64,000 nt of DNA from Bedellia somnulentella. Its lineage: Eukaryota; Arthropoda; Insecta; Lepidoptera; Bedelliidae. The stretch covers positions 9,567,213 through 9,631,212 of the forward strand of contig OY755183.1 of NCBI GenBank assembly GCA_963576735.1. The letters are read 5' to 3'. Below are positions 35,729-47,600 of this stretch, piece by piece. Both the position numbers and the translations under genes were made by a program. Every line of letters starts with the position of its first letter. Position 1 is the stretch's first letter. The notes below the pieces were generated by a model. It saw only the letters and a program-made list of their open reading frames with translations. It did no database searches and had not been told where the DNA came from.

Positions 35729-36784
35729 ACAATTCCTTCTTTATTATAAAATAATACTGTCTAGCGCAAAAATGTTTCAACGATTTCCCTCTTGTCAAAT
35801 GTTACATGCTTCAGATGAGCCCGTAAAAGACACAAACCTACTCGAACCGGAATAGATAATGAAATAAAGGATTGTTAGTATTTAGAGTTCCTACTAAACA
35901 ACCCACTTATCACATAAAATTTGTCAACGAAAACCCTAAGTTGCCTCGTAAGTCATCCCCGAAAGAAATTATTTAGTGCACTAGTTTTTTATTCGATACT
36001 ACAGCGAGGAACGGAAGTTACTGACTATATTACAAGTAAGTCATTACTTTTCCATTTTATATTTAAAACGTGTTACATACACCAAACAGCTTACCATTAT
36101 TTTATGACTCCAATCATCACAGTTATGACTTAAAATAATAGCGGTAATAATTACCGCGAAACTATCCGTATTATATAAAGCACTAATCCATAATGTTTTC
36201 TAAGTTAATTTGATAATGTAAGTTGTAATTATCAAGTAATAAAACTTGTATTTTCTGACCCCATTGTGAGAAATTTTAATTAAGTTAATAACTACAGTTA
36301 TTCCTAGAAGTATTTTCGAGACTCGTGCGTTTTCACACCTTCCAACAGCGGACAAGGTTAGTAAAATAATATGAAGTAAATTCCAATAAGACAATTATTT
36401 TCTATAAATGCTTCTAACAATGGTCATGTTTTAATTTTAAAATACCATTTGTAAGTACATTTTAATACTTTAAGTGTGCAAATTAACCTATAAATACTTA
36501 GCAATAAATTCATCTATGTAATTTAAAAAAAAAATATAACAATTGCGATAAAAATAAGCGAAAGATTTCATCGATAGAATTTAACTTAGCCCGATTATAG
36601 ATAAACAATTATACTCTTCATACGTGATAAAAACGATATTTACTTAAAGTTTAATAAAAACTGCATGTATTTTAATAAATAAAGGAAAGAAATTTTACTT
36701 TCCTTATCTATTGCATGAATGCTCATTTAAATGGCTCTGCTTTTCCTGCTATTACAAAGATACAAAAATAAAACTAATGTATCC
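35729..36784. other. Intergenic, no feature seen
   Basis: AT-rich, no coding or repeat signal recognised. Confidence 0.5.
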
Positions 36785-36962
36785 TTTGTAAGGCATATGT
36801 ATGGTTAATTTATCATGGTTGTTGACGGTGAGGAAAAAAATATCGTGAGGAAACCAACTTTTGAAAAAGTAAGTAAGACAACAGTGACACGTGATATTCA
36901 GAAGTATCAGTAACTCTGCCAACCCTTGGGGGATATACGGCGTGAGCATTTGAGTCTTAAAT
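36785..36962 (+). repeat. SINE-B fragment with deletions
   Basis: TGTATGGTTAATTTATCATG, GTGAGGAAACCAACTT and the 3' end CTCTGCCAACCCTTGGGGG, CGGCGTGAGC. Confidence 0.7.
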
Positions 36963-37425
36963 CTTCAGAATAAAAACTCATTATCATTTCAATATATAGC
37001 AGTAATAAGTGTATGTTTCTTAAACATAAGTTTTAATCTACTTCTTCTCTAGGTGATTTAATTTCTTAGAATAACTCGCGACATGCAAAACAAGGTTTTA
37101 TTTGTATATGTAATACGTTGAAGCTAATTTTGACCGTCGAATTATACATACTAGGCCTGTTATCTGCCTTAATGAACCAGCACAATTCACTTAACCCATA
37201 ATAGCTGAACAGTTACACTTATTGCCAACGCAAATGATAACACCTAACTAGGTTGAATATTAATCGCTATATCAACAGTTACTTATTACACTTGATTGAG
37301 ACAATAGAGAATTGTATGAGCGCATTGCATTATGTAAAGATCGAGGTCAAAATTGTTTGTATTGATTGAAAGGTTTTATAACTGTATGGAAAGGGTAATG
37401 TTAGTGTTATATAACATATGTAAGT
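36963..37425. other. Intergenic, no feature seen
   Basis: No signal recognised. Confidence 0.5.
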
Positions 37426-37662
37426 TATACTTATGTCTTTAATTCCAAATAGGGGTAGCCAGAGCTTCATAATAAACAATTATTTAGCCACTTAGAGCAA
37501 TTGATTAAACTAAGGTTAAAAAATAAGGTATGCTGATGACGGTTCTCCAGCGATGTCGCCTACAATCACTTAAAAAGCCCCAATACCCTTAGCCGCCTAT
37601 TACAATACCCACGGGAGGAAATAGGTAAGGGACTTTTAATGATAAGCCAAAACAACATAGCT
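37426..37662 (-). repeat. SINE-A copy, strongly diverged
   Basis: AGGGGTAGCCAGAGCTTC, GATGTCGCC and AAAAGCCCCAATACCC remain in order; the tail is lost. Confidence 0.68.
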
Positions 37663-37688
37663 TCTGTTTATAATTTCATCACTAGGTT

Positions 37689-37949
37689 ACATACATATAT
37701 ACTACATACATATACTCACGGCTATAAATCCCTTAACGGGGTAGCCAGAGCTTTGGAATAAGAAATTCTTCAGCCACTTTTGGAAGTTGATTGAGGAAAA
37801 GATGGTAATAATAAATGTTTTTGGTGACGGGTCTCCAACCACATCGCCCAAAAATCACTTAAAAAGCCCTTATACCCTTAGTCGCCTCTTACGATCACCC
37901 ACGGGTAGAAATGGGGTAGTGTTATTCTAAGCCGACACTACACGGCACT
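37689..37949 (-). repeat. SINE-A copy with 8-bp target duplication
   Basis: Full length, flanked by ACTAGGTT (37681-37688 and 37950-37957). Confidence 0.85.
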
Positions 37950-37957
37950 ACTAGGTT

Positions 37958-38584
37958 GTGCTTTTTAAAAAAGATAGTAGTCACACTGTTACTAAATTGG
38001 TCAAAACGTATAATTATCAAGTTGGTTCTCCAAGACGCGGAAAATTGGCGTCATCAACTCATTGACTCTATTATGTTCAAGGTCATCTCAGACTGGAAAT
38101 AATCTACAAACCTAAATTAAACGAAAGACATAAAATCACTTTGGTCCATGATTCAGTTGGTTTTGAGAGTTATAAAATAAAAGACATCAAATAATCAAAT
38201 TAAATAAAACAAATACACTACTAGTGAATATAAGTTCATAATACAAAAATGCTAATTCGTAAAATTAACTCAAAAATAGGTAAATTTGGAACTAGTAGTA
38301 AACCAAATTGTAATCGTTATGTCCTTCGTATCTCTCTTTCAAATAAAAGTAAAAGTTCTAAATATGGTAAGGCACACGCCTTTCTGTTAAAAGTACTCGT
38401 ATTATAAGCTTTTAAAACATATTAAAAGTATTGTATATAACAACGTAATTAAAAATTGTGCGTCAATTCAAATTAAAAGTATGAGTAATAATTTGCTTGC
38501 CTGGCCTAAATTTGATTAATATTCATTCGTAAAGCTTATGCATATATGTTGTTAATATTATAAAGATACTCGTATTAAGTCTCA
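37958..38584. other. Intergenic; may contain decayed LINE 5' sequence
   Basis: AT-rich sequence upstream of the Jockey relic; no recognisable coding motifs. Confidence 0.4.
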
Positions 38585-40215
38585 GCTATCGGATTGTCAG
38601 CATGGCTTTAGGCCGGGAAGCAGTACCACGAGTAATTTACTGAATTTCATGAATAATGTGACTCTTCATGTAGAATTAGGGCGACGCTTCTTATTTCGAC
38701 TTTAGCTTTCGATACGGTGGATGGCGACATATACTTGGCCAAACTTGCGAAAATGGGTTTCACACCTCCTTCACTGAAGCTAATGGTCAACTACATAAAG
38801 GATAGACGGCAATTTGTAAGTTACCGTGGGTGTGTGTCTGCCGAGTACCCTACGTTTTCGGGCGTGAACCAAGGTTCAAACCTGGGCCCTTTTGGTTTCC
38901 TGGTGATGATAAATGATCTACCAGACGTTATTGTAAGTGCCACATGTCTCATGTTTGCCGACGATGTGAAGCTTATGCTACCAATCAAATCTGTAGAAGA
39001 TAGCTTCCTTTTACAGAACGATATAGACAGAGTAGTTTTATGGAGTAAAACAAATAAATTAAAATTAAATATTAAAAACATAACATAAACATAAACGTTC
39101 ACGCCGAATATTCCCGAAGGGGTTGGCAGAGGTACTAATACTTCTGAACATCACGTGACTTTGTCACCTGGTGTTCAGAGTACCCACGTTTTGCATGAAC
39201 AGTGTACTCACGTGATAGGGGGCAGGCCTATCGCCGTTTTGTACGAATACACTGTCACATGACTAAGTACAACTCAGCCATGTGGGTTTCCTCACGATGT
39301 TTTCCCTCACCGCTAACAACCATGATAAATTAACCACACATATGTCTTTAGAAAAGACAAATTGGTGTAGGCCCGACCCAGGATTTGAACACTAGTCGTT
39401 TGCACGATAACCGAGTGTTCTACCCACTGGGCTATCACGGTGCACTTATTAAAAAATTTGAAACTATAATTTTTAGCCGGCAGCGTAGTCCCTGTTACTC
39501 CGAGTACAATATCGACGGAGCCATATTACCACGCGTACAACAAGTACGAGGTCTGGGAGTGAGAATTACATCAGATTTGCATTTTCGCAATCACGTTGTT
39601 GATATTTGCAAAAATGCGTTCAGGATTCTCGGGTTCGTGCTTCGCACAGCCAAAGGATTTGTGAACCTAGAATGTATTAAATCTATGCACAATGCTTTAG
39701 TCCGAAGTAAATTAGAATTTAACGCAGTTATCTCCCCATTAAGCAAAGTATTGCCTCACGGTGGAGAAAATACAAAACAAATTTACTAGATTTCTTTATC
39801 TTAAAATGTACGGTATCCCTACTACCCACTGATGTCTGGGTATGGTGGGGTACAACTCATTGAGTGTAAGAAGGAATTTTACATTGATCAAATATTTACA
39901 TAATATTTTAAGGGGTAACATTTACAACCCTACACTTTAGAACATATTAACGCTCGCTGTTCCTAGTAACACACTGAGACGGCGCCAAGGCCGACTGTTC
40001 TTATTGCCATTGGCTCGTACAAACTTGCAGAATCAGAGTCCTTTCTCAAGAGCGCTCGTGGCGCTGAGTGAGATTGCAGAGGAGGTGGATTCATTTTCGT
40101 GCTCGCAGATTGACTTCACAAATGCCTCCCTTGGATATTTGTGCTATAAGTATTGAAAATGAAAAGTTAAATACTCTACTTGTAGTGTGTTAGTTATTTA
40201 AGTTATTATAGACAG
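38585..40215 (+). pseudogene. Jockey/CR1-superfamily LINE reverse transcriptase, decayed and interrupted
   Basis: Frames between 38585 and about 40150 encode GFRPGSSTTSNLL, TVDGDIYLAKLAKMGF, SGVNQGSNLGPFGFLVMIND (motif B-like), LMFADDVKLML (catalytic FADD), then, past an inserted SINE-B, ILPRVQQVRGLGVRI and ALVRSKLEFNAVI, the usual order in Jockey/CR1 RTs. Motif A is damaged: bases appear deleted near 38690-38705, and there are later stops. The 5' end (endonuclease, start of RT) is missing. The SINE lies between 39079 and 39446 with a 9-bp duplication. A non-functional relic. Confidence 0.8.
39079..39446 (-). repeat. SINE-B, near full-length, inserted in the Jockey relic
   Basis: A minus-strand copy from tail (CATAAACATAAACG at the left) to a tRNA-like head at 39360-39440 with B-box GGATTTGAACAC and A-box region CCCACTGGGCTATC on the plus strand. 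It is flanked by the 9-bp duplication TATTAAAAA (39070-39078 and 39447-39455). Removing it restores the LINE frame across the junction, so it inserted after the LINE. Confidence 0.87.
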
Positions 40216-40534
40216 AAATGATATTAATATGAGATAGTGGTAAATTTTATATATTGGTTATGTGTTTCTTTTCTTAGCTTTTTTGTTCTATGTGTTATCT
40301 GTTCCGTGTTATTGTATACATTTTCGATTGAAATGTTAAGTGAAATGTAATCATATTAGGTGTCTCATCGGTCAAGATTATATTTTGTGTGTAGAAAAAT
40401 AAATAAATTATTATGTATATGTCCTTTATAATTATACATATAGTGAGAACTGTTATTATTCCACTAGCTATTCTAATTAAAAACAAACATTATACGACAT
40501 ATAAATATTATCATTCCCATTGAGTTGAGTTCGC

Positions 40535-40705
40535 TAAAGATTATTGATGGCCTCTGTACGATCCTGACAAACCTTTGACACTTCGCTTATATTTACAATG
40601 TCCTCCTCCTTAAACTTTTACACTTCGAGCCAATCTTAATTAACAAATTATCTTTTGCATCTGAATGCATACTTTGTGTAGTCGTCCTCTACTGGCATAA
40701 TGAGC
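40535..40705 (-). repeat. RTE-A remnant, strongly diverged
   Basis: GGCCTCTGTACGATCCTGAC, ACCTTTGACACTTCGC and GTGTAGTCGTCCTCTACTGG match the 3' coding end of RTE-A in order, with many changes. Confidence 0.5.
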
Positions 40706-41921
40706 TATGTCGAGTCGAACAAAAATAAACATTTAACACTCTCACCGCTTATTGAATTTATTATCAAAGCAATCATTGCGTGATAGAAATTCACTGCACA
40801 AATATTAAAAGATGAAAGCGTTAAGTCTACTAACGGATATCGAACACAGCTTAACAAATCAACAGTTAGGTATTGATGCAATCAACTTTGTCCTCATTAT
40901 CTACAAATTTTACACAGTGAAAAACAATTAAGATTGCACACGTTTTCTTCAAGATATCTAACACCACATTGACTATCATTGTTCTTTGGTATCAATGTGT
41001 TTAAGTGGCAGCCACGTGGCGAACGATTTTATGTATAGGATTTTAATTTGTGAAGTCGAATTCACAATACTTTAGAACAGATCGTTTGCCTGGATCCGTC
41101 GCTGGTTTTACAAATGAAATTAACATTCACACACAAAATAAAATTAAGGATAGAGGTGTAAAAGCTTTAAACCTGAAAAACCCTAGATAGAATATCTTTT
41201 GCTCCGCTTTTCTTTTTAACTTTTTCTGTTTCCTAAAAACCTGATTCAGTTATAGCATATATCATCACGCAGTCTATCTGCCCGGATGGGTAGGTTATAA
41301 GGTAAAAAAAGTTTCAATGTTACTCTTTCCATCACCATTAATTCCCAATGCTGAATGTTTTTCTACAGTTTATGATTCTGTCTGATAATTTATGTCTGAT
41401 TAAACTTTTATGGAAAGATTATTATTATAAGATTAGCTTTACAATTAATGATAAGCGTATATAGTATATTGTTTAAGTTGATGTATAAAGAATATTTTTT
41501 GGTTACCAAACTCTGATACCGATACCGAACGCTGAAACAATGCTACGTAAGTTCGCAGGCAATAATGAGTCTACCAATACACAATGGTTTTATAGGTACC
41601 ATTCTATTAAATTTAACAGATTAATTTTTTACTATTAAATTCTTGCGTCCCGGGACAGAGCAGGGCGGCGGTTATTACTAAAGGTTAGCTGAGACAAAAA
41701 GTAATGGGGTTCTACTTGAATTAACTGTGAATTTATACAACTATTGTATAGTTGGCGGCAGATCAACCGTGACAGGTTCTGAGAATCTAGTGAAATTATT
41801 TCTGCTGCCGTCTGTACGTAACAGTTATGTAGGTTGTCTAGCTGTGACAGTTTTATTTAATTTTAGAGTATTACAAGTGTTATGGACTGTCAGGGATATT
41901 ATTTGTCAGGTATAAACATAA
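40706..41921. other. Intergenic, no feature seen
   Basis: AT-rich. A 62-codon frame at 41727-41915 lacks motifs. Confidence 0.5.
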
Positions 41922-42016
41922 CATAATATAACACTAACGTTCACGCCGAATATCCCTGAAGGGGTTGGCAGAGGTACTAATACATCTGAACATCACGTGA
42001 CTTTGTCACCTGGTGT
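41922..42016 (-). repeat. SINE-B 3' end only
   Basis: From the tail (AACATAACATAATATAAC) through CCTGAAGGGGTTGGCAGAGG to CACCTGGTGTTG. A heavily 5'-truncated copy. Confidence 0.75.
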
Positions 42017-42524
42017 TGTATAAACAATAAACATGTATAAACTGAACCTATCGTTATTCATTTGATGATTATTTTGTTGGATGTGATGTTGCAGTAAATA
42101 AAATAAGAAAAGAGCTCTCTAGCATTACAAAGTTAATATTTAAATAAAATAAATAATTCATTTTACAAATATGGTTTAGGTAGTTAAACAGTGCGCACAG
42201 TACGGGCTAAAATATCTAATGGATTCACATTATATTAAGAACATTGAACGGATTTCTACACTAAATATAAGGTTTGGGATGACGTACGTATAGCTTGTAT
42301 GCAACAGCACTTCCGATACCACCCCAACCCATAAGATTTCCTCAATGTCATAATATATTCTCTTACATGTGACAACTATGGCCAGTTCGTCAATCATGAG
42401 AATTAAAAATACCATAACTTTGGTAAACCGTGGATTACTAAGTTCCTTCCCATTGAGCTACCAATACCAATACATATATTTGATAGATACAAAAGCCATT
42501 TAAAATGCATTTTAAATAAAAATT
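42017..42524. other. Intergenic, no feature seen
   Basis: No signal recognised. Confidence 0.5.
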
Positions 42525-42780
42525 CCCGGTGTGGTCTCGGCTTAGGATAGCACAACCCCATTTCTGCCCTTGGGTGATCGTAAGATATAAAAGGATCGCA
42601 ACTAAGGGTTTTGGAGCTATTTAAGTGATTTTTGGGCGATGCGGTTGGAGACACATCACGAACAACCTCTTTTTTACAATCTTATCCCTCCTCAACTCTC
42701 AAGGGGGCTAAGGAATTTTTGTTCTGCAGCTCTGGCTGCCCCTTTTAGGATTTTATAGCCATGACTATTTGTATGGATGT
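42525..42780 (+). repeat. SINE-A copy, diverged full length
   Basis: Starts CCCGGTGTGGTCTCGGC, shows TTTGGGCGATGCGGTTGG, and ends TATAGCCATGACTATTTG. Confidence 0.75.
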
Positions 42781-44495
42781 AAATGAAAATATTCGATTAA
42801 TATTCAGATGCCGCTGCGACAAGTACTTCATACCTCAATAAGCGTTAGAAATAGATTCAATTAACAAGATGTCTCCAATTAAACACGATGCTAGATGAAG
42901 CGATAACGAATCGCTGTAATTTATGTTCTCCTAGTGCAGTCATGCAAGAGTTGGCAGGTCGTGTAAAGAATTCATGAGAAACATCGTTATTAATGTTAGC
43001 AATCACCCACATTTTTTCACTATTTTATTTGAAACTGTCTTACATACTTAAAATCAATTGTATTCCCACGAAGTAAGTTTGAGTTTCCCAAAAGCATAAA
43101 CTTCCACCCTAAATAAATTATTTGTAGAGAAAGAGAATGTTGACAGTGATAAGATGCTTAATTTTTTGACCACTTTTGTTAAAAAATATCTAGATATAAG
43201 GATGAAAAATTGAATATATAATAAGAACAGGAGAGTAACATTTTATTTTAATATTTAAACAATTAAATAGATGTACAATTCTTGAAATCACAGGTTGATT
43301 CCTAATTTTTTTTCTCTTGATTCTTAAATTGTTTTAGTTTTTTTTTATTTTTATCCTAGAACAAAGTGACCCAAACCCATTATCAACTTCTTTTATATTA
43401 ATAAAAGTTTGTACATACGTTTTACAATGTTATAAATAAAGGTATCACAAAAATATACAAACATCAAAACCACAAAGGTTACAAAATGGTTAATGTGGTG
43501 CATAAAGGATAAAAATGGACAACAACAGCAAAATCTGTTTGTAATTGGATTTATTACGCTCAATCCCTATGCAGAGCATTCAGCCAGGGACTTTTTGACC
43601 TATCAGAATAAATCGTTGGTGTCATTACTGGCAGTTATGTCGCGTCTCAGTGCCTTGTGCTGGCTGGAAGAACGCATGACCGCGTCCGAGCCAAATTAAG
43701 AAAAAAAAAATTTACCGCTAAAATTTAAATTTAGAACGTCTCAAATTTTTCTTTTGAATAAAAGTTTTAGATTACGTCGAAATGTGGAATTGCAGTTTTT
43801 GTGTTCAGTCATTGTATTTATAGTGTTTTTAAGGTATGTTTCGCCTTCATTTTATTACTAACTTTTTTATATTTTATTATATATATAAAATGAAATGTTT
43901 TACAGCGCTCATATTTAATCATTTTGTTCCTTATCAATGCTTTCTTATCAAAACTTAGTATCATTCAAAGGTTTGAGAAGAGAAGTATACATAACCTTAG
44001 CTATGTGGAGCGTATATACTTCGGTTATAACTTAATGAAATTATTGGTATATGGGTGTAAAGATACATTATTCTATTTGTTACCTAATGAACCAAACTTC
44101 CATAAACTAAGACAAACCAAAACCACACAGACTGCCGCGGTTACTTTAGCCAATTTAACATTACATTAGAACCACTTTACGAAGAGCTCTGAGTTCTTGA
44201 ATCATATCCGAGACATTAATTCAAAATATTGACACGCAGAGGGGAGTGGTAGATCTATCATTAATGGCCAGGATACTCTCCATGTCTGATTTTGTACTTC
44301 CTCTTATCCCTACAGTAATGTTAGCGTTTGAATATACAGTGGTTTTGTTTTAAGATAATATTACTGATTTTTACTTTATCATAAATTAATTTATATGTGT
44401 GTAGTCATTTACAACTAAGAGTATATGTTTCCACTCGCATAATATTTATTGACATTTTCTTCCTAGTTGTTAATAAGTCTCATATCTTTTCGCAG
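42781..44495. other. Upstream flank of axo; no exon assigned
   Basis: AT-rich, with a more balanced stretch at 43555-43700 holding a 68-codon frame (ends AVMSRLSALCWLEERMTASE) with no recognised domain. It could be a non-coding leader exon of axo or chance. Confidence 0.35.
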
Positions 44496-44571
44496 CCCCG
44501 TTTTGAAACTTTTTAACTCACGGGAATTTATGGAGCAGTGCATTTCAGATAAATGAATCGAATTAACAATC
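44496..44571 (+). other. axo: Probable 5' UTR part of axo exon 1
   Basis: A good splice acceptor (CATATCTTTTCGCAG, ending at 44495) lies 76 bases before the start codon. The codon at 44572 has A at -3 and G at +4, a favourable context. This suggests that the first coding exon begins with a short spliced leader and that one or more non-coding exons, with the promoter, lie upstream. I could not locate them. Confidence 0.45.
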
Positions 44572-44671
44572 ATGGAAAAGCGGCGGCGCGGAGCGGCTAT
44601 ACTGTTCTTATATGGAATATTTCAAAATGTTTTAGGCAGTCTGCCTGTGGATCTCAGCCCAGATGAAAAAG
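44572..44671 (+). CDS. axo: axo exon 1: signal peptide
   Basis: Encodes a basic N-terminus (MEKRRRG), then a hydrophobic stretch AAILFLYGIF and a likely cleavage site near Gly22/Ser23, so the product enters the secretory pathway. It ends AAAAG|GTACG, phase 1. The open frame continues into the intron, but the next exon joins in phase. Confidence 0.8.
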
Positions 44672-47600
44672 GTACGATAAAATTTTTGAGAATACTTATT
44701 TATTTAACTTTGGAATATATCTACAGAGGCTTTATTCCTAAATTACTGCCACCAGTCACGTATTTTTATTAATTTCTGCATTCTCAAAACTATAGTACGA
44801 AAAATTTACTACAGTACAAGTAACGCTATTTTATCCGTGCCAAGCAAAAGTAACTATATTAAACAGTTGTGAATCTGCAATCTGCATTCACCATTCTATG
44901 ACAAACCCCTTAATCCAATAATTTTATACTTTTATCTTACCTTCAATTGCGTTACTCTTTACTACTGCAAAATATTTTAACTTTTAACCAATACTTAAAA
45001 AAAACTAACAGGCTCGGCGTTCTTCAACTCCAATTCATCATCAGTTTTGCCGCCAACGACACTAGCCTTGACCTCGTTTTCGTCAAGTTCGAGTCACCAT
45101 CCGACATATGCGACAATGATTCCACCAGTGCCGCCAAGCGACAGAGATAGGTATCTGACCTTCGCGGAGTCTGGTCATCACAGAACTTTTATGTTCGCTA
45201 AGGATAACACTTTTATACAGTTAGATGGGAATATTATACAGAGGTTTCAGTTGAGGTAAGTCACGGTTTATTTTAAATTTAGTTATAATTTTTAGTGTAG
45301 AAAAGAATACTTAAATTTTCAAATTTTATTTTTTTCTATTCACAAATAAAATAATTGCCGCAGGGTGGTTTTTTTTTTTTTTTAATTGCTCCTTAATAAA
45401 ATGTCATTCATATTCATCGAAAATATGCATTGGGACGTTCATGACTTAGTATCTGGTTTTGAAGCACATAGATTACAATTCCTCCAAATACTTTTTTTAT
45501 TATATTCTGATTTCATGCTAAATTCGATATGAAAAATATAATTTAGTATTATTTTTACTAAACTTTACATGCATACATTTACTCACGGCCATAAATCCCG
45601 AAGAGGGGTAGTCAGAGCTTTAGTTGATAGGGATTTATGGCCTTGAGTTTACGTATGTATGTATCATCCAACGGCCTATGTATTCATTATGCTATCACCA
45701 TAGTTTGCTTTTATTAAGCTTACAAAGTCCATAAATTAATTTCGTAAAAAGTAATAGGTTTCGGGATTGAATTCGGGAGTTGTTGAATAAATACATAATA
45801 TAGATAACATTTAGGTCAAAAACTAACACCTTTTCAAATAAAATAACTTCACAAATATATTAAATCCAGTGCAGTAATTCTGTGTCAATGCTAGATTCGG
45901 AAAAAAACACTTTGGCCATAGCTTAGCCAAATTTCACTCACAAAACATTACACCAAACGAAACAATTACGAAGTAATTTCAATTCGGCTGAAAAATGCAA
46001 GTAAATGCAGCTTAAAAAACATCATAACATTTTTATATTAAGTAACTCAAACCAAGCATTTCTTTAATTGTACCTTACATCATAGAAAATGGTACCAATG
46101 ACATAACCCAACCTTATAATATATGCATTAGGTTACTTAGCCACTTACAAACTAAATTGCTTGCAACTTATTGACACCTCCGCTCTCGACATCGACACTT
46201 CCGTAATGTACTTGCAAATAGAATACTTCAGCTATTTGCGTAATATATTCGTATGAAGAGAAAACTAGTAAAATAATGAAATTATACCGGAATTATTTAT
46301 TTTAAATTAATTTCCTGAACTAATGATTATTATGATTAAACTTGAAGTTTGTGCAAAGATATGTAATTTATATCTGATTGAATTATACTTAACGATTATT
46401 GCAAATGCTTCCTTGCCTTTTTTCGTTTAAGGTCTAAACAGGAGTTATCTTAATAAATTGATTTTTTCGCATATATTGAATGAAGTGACTGATGTTCAGA
46501 ATTAATGGTTAGGAAAATTCCCCTATGCTTAAAATTAAGTTGTTTAAAAACGTACGTAATTGAATAACGAACAGACATTGATATCATTCAAACAGTTATA
46601 ACGTAATGAATGATAAAATATCAATTTTCGGTCGGTATGAATCATTATTCCTAAACATACCGCCATTTTTCATCCATTTCGTGGTTTGTGCACATTTCTG
46701 GTAATACTTTTATCGTTGTAAATAGTAGTCAATGTAAGTAATTTTTTATTAGACACCTATTTAAACTAAGTCGCTAGAAAAGAAAAAGGCAAGTCCTATT
46801 TTAAATCAGTACAGCAGTCATGTCTGATTTCTTGTTTGGAACAACAAGTTTATAGTAATTATAAAATCTTCTGATCAGCCGGCCACTTTATCCAAGGGTT
46901 GTAAAATGTGCACTTTGCAGCAATATGTATATGTCAGTGGCAGTCCTAACAGACTTCCACTTTTGATTATAACAAGGTGTCTCTTTTTATAAATCATATA
47001 ACTAATTATAATTATACATTTTCAGATTATGTCGTGAAATATCGTTTAAGTTCCGAACTAGATTACCCCACGGTTTATTGGTGTACCACAATGTGAAAAA
47101 TCCTGTTTTTAAAATGCAGCCTTACGCATTGTATGTAATTGTTGAGAAAGGAGAACTAAAAGGTGACTATAATGCATAACATTTTTAAATCAGTTCTGAT
47201 TTAATTTTAACCCCATCTAGTTAATTTTGGAGTCGTTTGGACCGCTAAAATTAATTTTATGAGAGAATCGTAAGGCGAGGGTCCGAAGTGAGAAGAGTAA
47301 AAGAGCATGTACTGGAAGAATAATATGAATGTAAGGTAAACAAGAGGTATTTGGCAAGATCGCGCTAAGTGGCGATCGGTAGTCTCTGCCTACCACAATG
47401 GGAATAATGGTCGTGAGTATAATTAAAGTAAGTAAGTAATTGTAAGACTAAAATAGTATGACATCTAAAACCTAGGATGTCAAAGACTACAGAAAGATCC
47501 ATACAAATATTTAAATCTCCAACAAGAATTTTTCTTTTCTATTTTTTATTTTAACTATAGAATTACTTACAAATTTTAGTGGTACATGTGTTCGGCAAAC

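Noticed and set aside
43493..43699. Possible upstream coding exon of axo
   Set aside because: No splice joins in phase with exon 1, which already has a start codon and signal peptide; no domain seen.
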